From positions 1-64,000 of the forward strand of contig NW_027248394.1 of the NCBI RefSeq assembly GCF_041260155.1: a stretch of 64,000 nt of DNA. Reading direction: 5' to 3'. Source of the DNA: Ptychodera flava (lineage: Eukaryota > Hemichordata > Enteropneusta > Ptychoderidae). The notes below the pieces were generated by a model, which was not told the DNA's origin, made no database searches, and saw only the letters and a list, made by a program, of their open reading frames with translations. Numbering within the stretch: the stretch's first letter is position 1; the number at the start of each line of letters is the position of its first letter. Position numbers and translations under genes: made by a program. Positions 1-12,211 of the stretch are shown here, in pieces.

Positions 1-1462
1 AAGACATTCGTAGTAAAGGACAGTCTTATGACGCACAGTATGGTCCACACAGGCCTCAGACCATATGAATGCAAAGAGTGTGGTAAAACGTTACACAAAA
101 GGTCCATCTTAAAACACACAAATTAGCCCATTCAAACCTCCGACCGTATGAATGTGAAGTTTGTGGTGATAAATTCAAAGACAGGAGAACTCTTATGGTG
201 CACAGTTCGATCCATTCAGGCCTCAGACCGTATGAATGCAAAGAGTGTGGTAAAACATTTACACGCAAGGGTGATCTTAGGCCGCACAAACTGATCCATT
301 CAGGAGTCAAACCACATGAATGTGAAGTGTGCGGTAAGACATTCTCACGTAATGAACATCTTAACATGCACAGATTGATCCATTCAGGCCTCAGACCATA
401 TGAATGCAAAGAGTGTGGTAAAACATTCACACAAAAGAGCCATCTTAGGACACATCAAGTCACGCACTCTGGTGTACGTGTCAGCACATATGATTGCAAG
501 GAGTGTGGTAAAGCGTTCTCAGCAAAGAGGAGTCTTACGGAGCACATACTGATCCATTCAGGTGTCAAACCCCATGAATGCAAAGAGTGTGGTAAGAAAT
601 TCAGGCAAAAGGCCGGTCTTATGAGACACAGTGTGATCCACACAAACCTCAGACCATATGAATGTAAAGTATGTGTAAAACATTCAAAGATAGCGGCTCT
701 CTTAGGTGGCACAGATTTACCCATACAGGCTTCAAACCCCACAAATGCAAAGAGTGTGATCAAGCATTTACACGTACCACCGATCTTATGAAGCACAAAC
801 TGATTCATTCAGGTCTCAGACCTTATGAATGTAAAGAGTGTGGTAAGACATTCACACAAAAGAGCAGTCTTAACGTACACAGTGTGGTCCATTCAAACCT
901 CAGACCATATGAGTGTGAAGTATGTGGTAAAGCATTCAAAGATAGAGGTGCTCTTACGAAGCACACAAAGATCCATTCAGACCTCAGATCGTATGAATGC
1001 AAAGAGTGTGGTAAAACATTCACAAACAAGACTTCTCTTAGTAGGCATAATGTGGTCCATTCAAACCTCAGACCATATGAATGTGATGTATGTGATAAAG
1101 CATTCAAAGATAGAGGCAATCTAAAGAAGCACAGATTAACCCATTCCGGCATCAGACCATATGAATGCCAAGAGTGTTATAAAGCATTTACACGTAAGGA
1201 CGAGCTCAGGCATCACAGACTGATCCATTCGGGTGTCAAACCATATGAATGCAAAGAGTGTGGTAAAGCATTCTCAGCAAAGAGCAGTCTTACGAAGCAC
1301 ATGTTGATCCATTCAGGTGTCAGACCATATGAATGCAAAGAGTGTGGCAAGGCATTCACACAAAAGGGCAATCTTACGAAGCATAGACTGATCCATTCGG
1401 GTGTCAAACCGATGAACCACTCTGGTGTCAAACCATACAAATGGACTGAGTGTGGTAAATAA
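1..1462 (+). pseudogene. C2H2 zinc-finger array, partial at left edge, frame-broken
   Basis: About 17 tandem C2H2 fingers of the form C-x2-C-x3-F-x5-L-x2-H-x3-H, each 28 residues, so a probable nuclear DNA-binding protein. Linkers are not the usual TGEKP type but H-S-G/N-x-R/K-P-Y-E-C. Two finger classes recur: SG-linked CKECGKTF fingers and SN-linked CEVCGKAFKDR fingers. One linker near 470-490 is longer than normal. The array is read in three frames: frame 1 to about 120, then 195-670, then 671-1462. That implies single-base indels near 115 and 670, the second where one G of the usual GTGTGGTAAA is missing. The last finger has Trp for the first Cys and ends in TAA at 1460. No KRAB, BTB or SCAN domain is visible; the N-terminus lies outside the window. 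It may be a real gene with assembly indels or a recent pseudogene. Family call is certain, intactness is not. Confidence 0.9.
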
Positions 1463-1620
1463 TTCACACAAAAGGGCTGTCTTATCATTATGAGTCACAA
1501 ATTTCTCCACTTAATGGTCCATCTCAGCCTTAGGAATGTGAAGAGTTTGATGATATCATCGATACATGTACTCTTACGTTGTACAGATTGATTCATTTGT
1601 GTATCGTACCACATGTCAAG
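1463..1620 (+). pseudogene. Decayed zinc-finger remnants after the array
   Basis: Past the stop codon the 84-bp finger rhythm can still be felt: a CAAAAGGGCTGTCTTAT helix segment at about 1468, a GAATGTGAAGAG knuckle at about 1532 and a helix-like CTCTTACG at about 1570. No open frame joins them. They read as former fingers of the same gene, now 3-prime of its stop. Confidence 0.5.
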
Positions 1621-1859
1621 TTTACAATACAACATTTGCACTCAAATAATTCTCTCAAGGCTTACATGTTATTCTACTCAAATATCATACAGTATAAATG
1701 TGAAAAGTGTTGTTGTGAAATTTGCTACCTGGGTTCATAACGATGATTGCTCAAATTGTGGTGAAATTTGCATATTTATTATTTTGGGACATTTGTCCTC
1801 ATCAAAGGGTTAAGATCTCGTCTTGTAAACTGCTTGTAAGAATGCTTTATTATCTACTA

Positions 1860-2960
1860 TAGACTACCGGTATAGTCTATAAAAGCTATTGGGAAGGGTA
1901 TCCGTCCGGCATCAGTCTGTATGTATGTATGTATGTATGTATGTATGTATGTACCGGTATGTATATGTACCATGTACGGTATGTATGTACCGTATTGTGA
2001 GGCGTCCGTCCACTCAAATATCTTGAGAACCGCAGTACTTACTGATTTGATATTTGTTGTGTAGATGAAAATATGATTTTGAGAAACGAGTTTTTTTTTT
2101 TGATATTGTTGAAAATAAGCAAATTAGCACCAAAAAAGGCGTCTTGGTTAAAAAATCTTCTTCATAACCGCTGGTCAGATAGCTTTGTTATTTGGTATAC
2201 AGGTACCTAGGGATAACCCAACTTAGATTTGTTCAAATTGTGATGAAATATGCAAATCTGTATTTTTAAGGAATTTTTTGTCATTTTTGGTCATAACTTT
2301 ATTTCATCAAAAGCGCTCGTCTGACAGCTTTGATATTTGATATACAGGTTTCTACAGATGAACTAAATATAATACTAGTATATTGAATATATGACGAAAT
2401 CTGCAATTTTGTATTTTTCGTGCAATTTTTGCCATTATTGGTCAAAAAATGTGTTTCTCAAAAACTACTTGTCCAATGCCTTTGATATTTGGTATACAGG
2501 TCCCTAGGGTTTGTCTTAGTGTGATATATTGAAATTGATGATATCTTCAATTTTTTCATTTTTTGGTCAATTTTTGCAATTTTTTGGTCAAAATATTTGT
2601 TTCTCAAAATGTTACTCATCTGATAGCTTTGATATTTGGTATACAGGTTCCTAGGCTTTATCTTAATGTAATATATTGAAATTATGATGACATCATCAAT
2701 TTTGTATTTTTTGCAGCTAATTTTGCCATTTTTGGCCAGGCCATCCTGAAATGAGCTATCAAAGATATCTACTTCTTCATCAGTACATGTGTCACAAAAA
2801 GTTATTCTCTACATAACATTGCAGAGCTCTGTCAACTGTTGGGTCGCTTGTTTTTTCCAAACCGCTTGTCAGACAGCTTTAATATTTGGTTTACAGGTCC
2901 CTAGGATGATCTTAGTGAGATAATTTTATAGAGTCAGGAAATACTTAATTTTGTATCCAT
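1860..2960 (+). repeat. AT-rich modular repeat, copy 1 (period about 146 bp)
   Basis: A head with a (GTAT)n run at 1917-1955 and a GTCCGTCC motif is followed by modules of about 146 bp. Each module has the order: ACTACTGGTCTGATAGCTTTG, a GATATTTGGTATACAGG box, CCTAGGG, GATGAAATCTGC, then AATTTTTGCCATTTTTGG and TCAAAAAA. The CCTAGG-type boxes lie near 2201, 2346, 2499 and 2644. The tail (about 2755-2850) carries TATCAAAGATATC, TTCTTCATCA and GGTCGCTTG. No coding potential; the short frames here are chance. Confidence 0.75.
1917..1955 (+). repeat. (GTAT)n microsatellite in repeat head
   Basis: About nine ATGT/GTAT units in a row. The same tetranucleotide occurs in the heads of the sister copies at about 3100, 6615 and 60530, so it belongs to the dispersed element rather than arising at random. 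Confidence 0.9.
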
Positions 2961-3029
2961 GTCTATAGTAGCTTCAGGGACTTTGGCCCTATGTTTCTTT
3001 GATCTTAGAGGTCCAGAGGATAACCGTCA

Positions 3030-3960
3030 TCAGTTTTGTTAGCTCACATTTGGTTCTAAATACCAATGTGAGGTTATCATAAGCTGAAGTCGGTGGTGTC
3101 TGTATGTACTGTATGTATGTATGTATGTAAGTATGTACATACGTACCAGTACGTACAGTATGTCCGTCAACTTCAAACTCACAAACTGCTGCTCTTTTTA
3201 GCACGGTATTTGGTCTGTGGATGGTCTGTGGGCTGTAGATGGGATTTTGTTCAAATAAAGTTCGTAGTGCCCAAATTATGCAAATGAGCTTAAAAATGTG
3301 AAAATGGTCAAATATCAATAACTCAAGAACCACTGGTTTGATTGCTTGGAAAATTAGACTGCAATTACCTTAGGTAGACCTTATACAGTTTTATGTATAT
3401 CGTGAAGATATCTTGAATTTTGTATTTTTGCTAAATTTTTTGGTTATTTCCGCATTTTCAGTAAAAATTCTTCATCTCTGAAACTGCCAGCCCAATTTCT
3501 CTCAAATTTGGGTTCGATGTTTGCTAGGGTGTTACTCTTCTAATTTGTTGAAATTATGACAAAATTGGAAATATTACTGTTTTGGGGCAATTTTTTTCAT
3601 TTTTGGTCAAAAAATCATAAAAAAATATTTCATTTTATAGCCCCTGGATAGACAGCTTTTATATTTGGTCTACAGATGTCCAGGGATGACAATAGTTATA
3701 TGTGTGGAAGTTGTCTTGAAACATACACATTTGTATTTTTAAGACAATTTTGTCATTTTTCATCAAGAAAACTTGTTCTCAAATTACTTGTCTGATAGCT
3801 TTGTAATTTGGTACAAAAGTCCCGAGGGATGTATAAATTTTCTGCTCAAAGTGTTGGGAAACCCCTAAATTTTTATATTTAGGTAATTTCTCAGTTTGTG
3901 ACCTTAAATGACCTACACCAACCCAGGATATGTTATGAGACAGTTTGAAAGGCTTTGAAC
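3030..3960 (+). repeat. AT-rich modular repeat, copy 2
   Basis: Starts with a head like copy 1 (GGTGGTGTCTGTATGTA, GTCCGTCAACTTCAAA) at about 3070-3190, then a GGATTTTGTTCAAAT box and at least four degenerate modules with TTTGGTCTACAGATG or TTTGGTACAAAAGTCC boxes. More diverged than the copy at 53 kb. No gene seen. Confidence 0.65.
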
Positions 3961-4690
3961 ATAATGTTATCATATTGGTATCGATTTGTAGTAAAATGTG
4001 ATCCAGAAAACAAAGCTGAGGTAAAGTTTTTCATTGCCAACCAATTTTTGCAACTTTTGCATGTAAGACACATAAGAACTGGTGAGAAATTTGGATCCAC
4101 GATAATTCTCGATGTTGTAATCACCACCCACAAAGTAAGACATTTCACCATCTGTAACTAATTTAAGTGCCGTTTACATTGGAATGATAGCTCTTATAGC
4201 ATTAATTAAAAAATCCCAATGTTGTAAATACATTTTTTGCCATCTGGCCTTATGTAACTATGATCCACGAAGGGGTGGAACATTTGATATTCAGAAGGGA
4301 GTAGGCTCTAGAAGATTGATGAGAAAGCATTACTTTTTACCAGATCCCTAGTACATTTTTTACCACTCTTTATCTCCCAACTCTTCAAACCTTTACTTTT
4401 TGTCAAGCCTTTTCTGGCTATTTTTTTTGTTGACATCTGCTTATGTATGTAGCATCTGATTGTCCTATTGCTATAGAAGTTGATGTATGTTCCTAAAGAT
4501 GACCTCCAGTACCTAAGTTGCAGACCTTATTTGCTTTTGTCATTCTTGTTTTTCTGGTTTAAATATTTCCTGAGTGGACCAATTCAAACTGAATGTGAGC
4601 ACACTGTCCTTTTTTTTTTTAAATTGTGATGAAACTTGCCAGTTGCAACATTGTACCCCGGTATATTGGGGACAAGTTTTCCTTTTTGTA
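3961..4690. other. Gene-free stretch
   Basis: AT-rich single-copy-looking sequence. I see no exon, no element ends and no clear repeat apart from short T-runs near 4420 and 4611. The frames of 60-72 codons here have no recognisable protein character. Confidence 0.5.
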
Positions 4691-4695
4691 TGATG

Positions 4696-4824
4696 AGGTT
4701 ATTACGAAAATACCGCAAAGGATGCACAAGGACATTGGCGCAGCATATCACCCGACGTGAAGCGGAGGGCGATGCATGGTGCCAATGTCCGAGTGCATCC
4801 TTTGCGGTATTTTCATGATAACCT
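4696..4824. mobile_element. Hairpin MITE (inverted repeat about 50 bp)
   Basis: The left arm AGGTTATTACGAAAATACCG continues through GCAAAGGATGCAC and GGACATTGGC. It is matched in reverse on the right by GCCAATGTCC, GTGCATCCTTTGC and CGGTATTTTC to AACCT. A central loop of about 35 bp is GC-rich. No transposase inside; a non-autonomous DNA transposon relic is the likely origin. No clear target duplication seen. Confidence 0.7.
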
Positions 4825-5279
4825 TATTATTATACATCTTACATTCCTGACAGGGGCACCAAATTGTCAGAGTAGTGACCATTTGTGTAATGTCAACAGT
4901 TTTCCTAATATCAAATCAAATATCTTTATTTAAAAATGCCCTAGTACCGGTAGTCTGATTGCAGAGTGTTGAGAATCACTTTGTATTTCATTTAAATGTG
5001 TATGGTGTTTAGATGCATTCTGAACTTCCAAAGGGAATTAGTTTGAATAAAATTATCATTGAAAAATATGCAAATAAGCCAAAAAATGTAATATTGATAA
5101 AAACTCATTAAAATGTAATTATCTGGTCATTCAGTCATTATCTTATTATAGTATTGATGTCCTTATTTGAAACATATTTTTAATCACAGACCTAATTAAT
5201 AAAGAGGACTCTTTCCTCTCAGAGAACTTGTAATTAAAGTACCCATTAACAAGTGGGGACTGTGTCATTGTCAATGACT

Positions 5280-5870
5280 TGTGTGTCAAGGTATGTATTT
5301 GAATATGTTTGTATGTACCAGTATCTATCTTTGTCCGTTTGAAAGGATGTCTGTTCACTCAAATATTTTGAAAAACAGCATACCGTACTTACAGACATGA
5401 TATTTGGTGTGTAGATGCATCATATGATTATGACAAATTTTGTAATTTTGCAGCATATGAGTATGGAAAATTTTGTAATTTTGGGGTATTTCTGCCAAAC
5501 TATAATTCCTTTGACTTGAGGTGTACTGGTCAGCAGGGAGGACCTTATAGAGATTTATCCTCATTGTGATGAAATTTGTAATTTTAAGGAAATTTTTGTC
5601 GTGTTTTGTGAAAAATCTTATGAGTTCAGGTCAGACAGCATTAGTATGGCCTTACGGATGCGTCAAATAAAATTTTTTCATATTATGATGAAATCCACGA
5701 GTTTGTATTTTAGGCTGTTTTTCACATTTGGTCAATTTTTTTCCTTCAAAACGGCTGGTCAGACAGCATGCATGTCAGTGTCAACATCACAATGCTTGAA
5801 AGTGGATTCTCATATTATGAATACATCGACTGCATATGCGCAAGTCACTCAGTATTATATCAAAACATTT
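5280..5870 (+). repeat. AT-rich modular repeat, copy 3 (degenerate)
   Basis: Head with GTATGTACCAGTATC and GTCCGTTTGAAAGG at 5310-5350, then ACTCAAATATTTTGAAAA and modules with GATATTTGGTGTGTAGATG, GATGAAATTTG and AATTTTTGTC. Two or three worn modules. The upstream 4830-5280 holds no feature I can name. Confidence 0.55.
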
Positions 5871-5999
5871 TAGTATCATGATGTTTATGCTGAAAAAGCC
5901 AGCATTTACAGTTAATGAGAAAGTTATCTTAAAATTTCTACAGGGGACAAGTATGAAAGCTATATTGTATGACTTTTATGAATAGCTACTCATAAATAT

Positions 6000-6400
6000 T
6001 TTATTCATTTTTATGATATTTAGTTTCTTTTTCTCCATATTGTAAGTAGTTCTTTGCGTAATTCATATTAAATTTTTTTTTGCCGATATACTGGTTTTCA
6101 CACTTGAAGAGGGTAAGATTACTTAGACCCTGTATTTAGTCTCATAGATTAAAATGCACTGTTGACTTACTGTCTCTCGTCACACAACATTTCCATATCA
6201 TTTTATTCATTTTATGATATTTAGTTTGATTTTCACCATATTGTATGTAGTTCTTTGCGTAATTCAAATTAAATCTGTAAATTTGACGAGAGTATGGAAC
6301 AAACTGGAAGAGGGTAAGATTTCTTAGGCCCTATATTTAGTCTCATAGATTATAATGCACTGTTGACTTACAGTCTCTCCACACAATTGAATAAACTGTT
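6000..6400 (+). repeat. Tandem duplication of about 200 bp
   Basis: Two direct copies (about 6003-6195 and 6208-6400) share GTTCTTTGCGTAATTCA (about 6050 and 6250), GAAGAGGGTAAGATT and TAGTCTCATAGATTA followed by ATGCACTGTTGACTTAC. Non-coding. Confidence 0.8.
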
Positions 6401-6554
6401 TTTTATTGAAAATTTACTGTGGACTTTGAGAAAGTACATGTGATGTGTGTGTGAACAAAGCAAATGTTTTTTAGACAATGGCCCAAATTTATTTTCTATG
6501 TGATGGACAATTACAGTTTAAAACAACACCTATACTTAAGTCAAACACCAATTT

Positions 6555-7190
6555 TTAGCTCCCATAGCCATACGTATATATGGCAATGGAAGCTATTCTT
6601 ATAGGCTAGGGAACTGTCTGTATGTATGTATGTCTGTATGTCTGTCCGTCAACATCAAAAACTCCAAAACCGCTGCACATTTCATCTTGATATTTGGTGT
6701 GTACATGGATGATGGGCTGTAGGTGAGATTTTGTTCAAATGAAGTTGTCATTGCCAAAAATATGCAAATTAAGTGAAAAAATGTAAAAAGAGTCAAAATT
6801 GAAAAAACTCAATAACCACTGAGCAGATTACATGAAAAATTAGCATGTAAGTACTTTGGGCTGACCTGAAATGATTGTGCACATCTTGGGTCAGTATCTT
6901 GGACTTGCTATTTTTCATGAATTTTTTTGTAATTTTCTCCCATTTTTGGTCAAAAAATCTTCTTCTCTGAAACTGCAAGTCCGATTGATTTGAAACTTGG
7001 TATGAAAGTGCATAGGAGTGACCTTTCCCAAATTTGGGCAAATCATGGTGAAATTTGCATATTTTTAGTTTACACGTCCATAGACTCCCATGTATAAGGC
7101 AGATCTCCATAGACTCCCATGTATAGGGCCACGAAAAATAAAAATTTAGTTTCTCATCGTATTCATATTGCAAAAAGGATGCAGTGACAC
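6555..7190 (+). repeat. AT-rich modular repeat, copy 4 (head-rich)
   Basis: Starts with GCTCCCATAGCCATACG and GGAAGCTATTCTTATAGG, then (GTAT)n at 6615, GTCCGTCAACATCAAAAAC, TTTTGTTCAAATGAAG, and modules up to 7060. It shares this head with the copies at 3.07 kb and 60.46 kb, which supports one dispersed family with a defined start. Confidence 0.65.
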
Positions 7191-7296
7191 AATTTTTAGT
7201 CCCCACGGATGAAGTCCAGTGACCTTATAGATTGGGTCATGTCCGTCTGTTCGTCCATCCATGAGTCCATCCGTTCACGCAGATATCTCGGATATT

Positions 7297-8215
7297 TTGA
7301 CAAAATGTCATGTGACCTTGATGACCTTTGACCTAAAATATATATATTTATTCATAACTCAGTAACCACAAGTGCTACACCCTTCATATATGGTATGATC
7401 AGACACCTTATGACGCCACATATTGTACCTCTTAATTATGCACATATCTAATTTTGAGAAGCCAATAGAGCTAGAGGTCTGATTTTTGGTATATAGGGAT
7501 AACTTAGCAATACAATTTTTTTGACAAAATGTCACATGACCTCGGTGACCTTTGACCTCAAATATACATATTTGTCCATAACTCAGTAACCACAAGTGCT
7601 ACACCCTTCATGTATGGTATGATGGGACACCTTATGATGCCCAATATTGTACATCATTAATTATGCGCATATCTAATTTTGAGTGAGCCAATAGAGCTAG
7701 AGGTCTGATTTTTGGTATATAGGGATAACATAGCAATACAATTATTTTGACAAAATGTCACATGACCTCGGTGACCTTTGACCTCAAATATACATATTTG
7801 TCCATAACTCAGCAACCACAAGTGCTACACCCTTTATATTTGGTATGATTGGACACCTTTTGACACCACATACTGTACCTCATTAGTTATGCACATATCT
7901 CATTCTGAGCAATCCAATAGAGCTGGATGTCTGATTTTTGGTATATAGGGATAACTATAGGAGAGAAATTTTTTGACCAAATGTCATGTGACCTCGATGA
8001 CCTTTTACCTAAAATATATGTTTATGTCCATAAATAAGTAACCACAAGTGCTATATCCTTTGTATTTAGTAGGATGGGAGACCTTTAATGACAACATACG
8101 CTTTACCTCATTAATTATGCACACATCTAATTCTGGGCAAGCGAATAGAGCTGAGGTCTGATTTTTTGGCATATAGGGATTAATTTGCATTATAGTTTTT
8201 TTTTTCAAAATGTCA
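7297..8215 (+). repeat. 226-bp tandem repeat, four copies, nuclear-receptor-like sites
   Basis: Copies begin at TTGACAAAATGTCA near 7297, 7521, 7747 and 7973 (periods 224, 226, 226 bp). Each holds a triple TGACCT motif, CCATAACTCAGTAACCACAA, GTGCTACACCCTT and CCAATAGAGCTAGAGGTCTG. The triple sites are at 7313/7322/7329, 7537/7546/7553, 7763/7772/7779 and 7989/7998/8005 (third half-site changed in the last copy). Preceded by a head with GTCCGTCTGTTCGTCCATCC at about 7240. No coding frame is conserved between copies. Confidence 0.85.
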
Positions 8216-8219
8216 TGTG

Positions 8220-8614
8220 GCATTAGCTTAAATATGTGATATTCGACACGGAGATCTTCAGGGTTTACAGGTATGCATTGGGCATAACGGAAAAAACATC
8301 TTTTTGAAATAACGACAAACTCTCTTGAACATTTTACATTTTTATTGGTACAGCCTTGAAAGAAGCAATTGATGCTACATAACTGATAGAATGTTGGACA
8401 ACATATTGCAAAATCATGTACATTTTTATCAGCAAACATTTTATTTTTTGTCCTGGATTAACTACGCATTGGAGGGAAATAATGTGTGTTCATTTCCTTC
8501 TTACGGAGACTGCGTCTTTTTCAGTGTGTATGTGATTATGCAGACGTTAATTTACTTTCCGTACTGCAGAGTAATTATGGGTGATGGACGCAGAATTTTG
8601 CGTTGACGGAAGCT
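8220..8614 (+). repeat. Inverted-pair element, left copy (about 395 bp)
   Basis: Reverse complement of 15067-15470. Shared landmarks from the outer end: GCATTA, GATATTCGAC, GAGATCTTCAGGGTTTACA, TGCATTGGGC, TTATCAGCAAAC, TCCTGGAT, GACTGCG, GCAGACGT and TTTTGCGTT-ACGGAAGCT. Identity looks like 75-85 percent by eye. No recognisable protein. It could be two copies of a dispersed element or the long terminal inverted repeats of something larger. Confidence 0.7.
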
Positions 8615-9649
8615 TTGAATCGGCTTTTTACTTTTTTCGATTAAATCATTTTAAAGTCACTTTTTAAGCTTTTTTGTGAAAATCAGTACTAGAAATTTGT
8701 CCTTAAAACCACTGTTTTTATCATTTCGTTGTTTTGCATCGTTTAGTTTAAATGTGGCCAGAAATATTCAAATTGTGGTGGTGCATGCCTTGTATTATTT
8801 TTAAAATTTTTGTGCACTTTTTGTTTATTTTTAGTTGATTTTAAGTTCATTTTGCTTAATTAATTAATTACTGTCTGCGAAAGCGCTTAATGCAATAATA
8901 AAATGTGAGTTGAAAACTCAAAACTGACTCCATCTTGTTTTAAACACGATTGGAACTAATTTGGGATAATTGGATTTTCATATTTTGCAAATTTCTCAAA
9001 CGTTTTAGGTGCCATATAGCTGAATGTTGCAATATCGCCAATTACTCATAAAAAACAAGAGTGTACTATAAAAGAAAAGCACATGAGATAACATTTGTAG
9101 ATTAAATCGACATAACTTCACCATCCAATTATCCAAAATTAGTTCCAATCGTGTTTTCTCAGGCTTTTCTGTTTTGTAAGATTTTAAAGTTTTCCTAGTG
9201 TATTTGAACATTCTCTTAGATATTAAGTTGACTTCGACTCCTATTTGGCATCTTTCCTCTTATGGCTATCATGATAATAAACATGTTCATTGTGATTTTG
9301 TTCTTTCTTTTCAATTCTGATTAGGATTTAGTGACAAGTGAATTTAAAAATTTCTCTCCCAACATAGGTGAAGAGTGTACGTTGGGAGAGAGTTGCATCG
9401 GGTCACATAATGATAGCATCCTTGTAGTGTTTCTAAGGACATACCGTATACGTTTACAATACAGTTACGGTATGTTCGTTGAATTTCATTGGTCAATAAC
9501 AATATGACCACTATCAACAGAAACAACAATACAAACGACAAGACCAACAACAACAACAACCGGATATTTTGGTACCCTATGGGAACACCGGAATCTGAGT
9601 GAGCTTCATGATCAGCTATTTCGCCTCCAGCTAAACACGGAGTTTAGGC
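8615..9649. other. Gene-free stretch
   Basis: AT-rich; (TTAA)-type run at about 8858-8870 and (CAA)n near 9545-9560. A short inverted pairing of CCAATTATCC-type sequence exists near 8950 and 9125 (GATTGGAACTAATTTGGGATAA against CCAAAATTAGTTCCAATCG), suggesting a worn hairpin element about 200 bp long. No gene seen. Confidence 0.45.
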
Positions 9650-9922
9650 TGTTACAGACTAAATTTTCTTTGGCTTATTGATATTGTGTTCGTATTTCGG
9701 AATCTGTCTAAATGTCATTGAACGAGACGGCTGAACTTTCCAAGTCTGTGTAAGGGTTAATAATCGTTACGAATTTTCCTAAATCTTGATTAAAACTCCG
9801 TTGTCAGAGACATTCAATGTATTTACGTCATTTATACGTAGGTATCAACGATACAGGTAGAAACTTGTACTAGTGACATCTATTGTCAAGGCAGTAGAGT
9901 GAATTCGTATCATCAATACCTA
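9650..9922 (+). repeat. 5-prime LTR of the fossil
   Basis: Direct repeat of 12212-12489; begins TGTTACAGACT and ends around CATCAATACCT. Shared blocks include GAGACGGCTGAACTTTCC and GTGACATCTATTGTCAAGG. Confidence 0.8.
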
Positions 9923-12211
9923 GCTCACATAGCGAAGTATTGACAACTCATTATGGAAGACACTACGGCCGTCCAAGAACCGGCAGCCGGCTACCATGAC
10001 GACGACCCATGACCCGTTAACGACAAAATGATGCTTTGAATTCGACTACGAGATATAAGATTCCGGTAAGAACCGATTCTGTGAAACATGACAGACACTA
10101 ACAACTCAACAAATCACTTAAGGGAGCAGACGATGTTCGCAAAATATCAACTTGAGGAACGACTCAGAACAACTAAGAACACCGATGATGTGGCCACGAA
10201 ATGTGAAAACCAATCAGCATTAACAGGACAGCGAAGAACGATCGGACGCGCACATCACCGGCCTCTTCAGTGAAGATATCCGTGAGTATCGTATCGACGT
10301 TCGAAGCATCAATCCAGGACTCTATATAACTGACTAATTTTCGATGAACTCTAAGCAAACAAACGATTCGCACGAAGACTCGTGATGTTTATTGTATTTT
10401 TCGGTTATGGTATAATTATTGAAATGGTTTTGATCTCTTCTTTGTTGGGAAAGTTAAATAGTGTGTAATAACTTATAAGGTAAGACATATCATTTCCGGC
10501 GTTTAGCCGATTGTTATGTACGTATGATCGGAATTCATGACAGATTATCTTTGCTTTTTGTTATCAAAGAGCGCTTTTTATCGTATAGCAAATTTACAAA
10601 CGTTTCTTACTTTCGAAACATGAGAAATTTCGATATTAAGTCATGGGTTGAAGGATTGAACTGTATACATGTTATGAGGCCGGCAGAATAATTGTTTGTG
10701 TGTAGTGTAATACTACCTATTGAATTAACTTGTATTCCTTTGGTTGTCATGTAATTCGCTAATTACTTTTATCATTCATATGTTTAATGTTTTATGGAAA
10801 TCAGATGCGAAACGTATTTCTGTAATTGATGCATTGCCTGTGTAAACGGTACTGAGAATAATGTCTTGGTATTTTTGAGTTTATTTAGAAGCCGAATTTA
10901 AGAGATTTAAAGGGAATTTTATACAGTCACGACGAGTAAAAGTGACTCTTTGTGTACACGAAGTAATGGAGAACTTCATATAAGAGAAGATTTTATATGT
11001 GTTATATTATTTGAGGATGCACGTTTTGAAGCATCGACGTATAGCAGCCGAGACATTATTGATTTGAGTCTTGTTTATACAGAAAACGATGTGTATTGTG
11101 AGTGGTAATTATTTGATGGTTAAATGAATATCTTACCTCGAGAAATTATCTTGTATTGATTTCTATTCTGCGTTCAGTAAATAGCTCTCCAAAAAAAAGA
11201 AGAGAAAATGAAAACTTTGACGCCCCGCAAAAAGGGAGCAACACGAAGTCAAAAGGACGGGAATAGTTTAAGCTGTCATTCTTTGAAACTATGAATTGAG
11301 AAATCAGTGATAAATACACACTCTGCCTCCAATAACCATTTTATTTTTGTGACTGTAGTTGATAACGTTTTGATAAGCCGGTATCGAAATGGTAAATGAC
11401 ATGTATTTTGTAAAGTGAAAGGGTTATTTCATAAAGAAAATACATGGGAATATGCTGAGAACCTGAAAGACACTTTGTTGGAACTTCTTAAGGGACATCC
11501 TGTAAAAATAGCAGACAAACCCGTAATAGCCAGGTATGTTAGACAAGTTAACTTTACATTGGGTTGCCTCGGAACTGTGGTTAGGTGAATGAGTGAAAAG
11601 AAGTTGACTTCGCGTGAACCATCATAGTGTGTTTGTTTATGAAAATGGAGCGCTCCAGTTTGACCGAGTGTATGGATGAAATGACCCAATTCGTTGACCC
11701 TGCGAGTTATATAACACTACTTGTTGTTGGGATTCAGATCTAAAATTAGAAATACTTCGACTGAAGGTGTTGACTTCAAGGTGTGTACCGCTGACTGAGG
11801 TCAGACACAGACTTACCTAATATAAGTTAAATTAAGTTCAACCTTAGAAATATTATATCAGAAGTTGTTTTTTACCTTTCAAAAAGGATGAAAGAGTTGA
11901 ATACCAAATGTCTCGATTGAATTACTTCCTAGACCCCTCCATTAAGAATGAAAGAATAGGGAAATACGTCAGTCTCATGATATACATTCAATCTTACACT
12001 ATATGTATGTATACCATCTAAGTATATTTTAGCCTTTACATATATTTCATGGGTTTTATTATTTTTGAATTATGTTGTATCTTACCCAAACATTTGATCA
12101 ATTATGTAATTTTTATAGTATCTATTCACTTTATCAAATTATAATTACTTGCATGTTAAAAGTTTTTTTTTTATACTTGAATGCGGGACGCATTCCTTGA
12201 AATGAGGGGAG

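Noticed and set aside
7297-8215. CRISPR array or other regular spacer system
   Set aside because: Units are fully repeated 226-bp monomers without unique spacers, in animal DNA.
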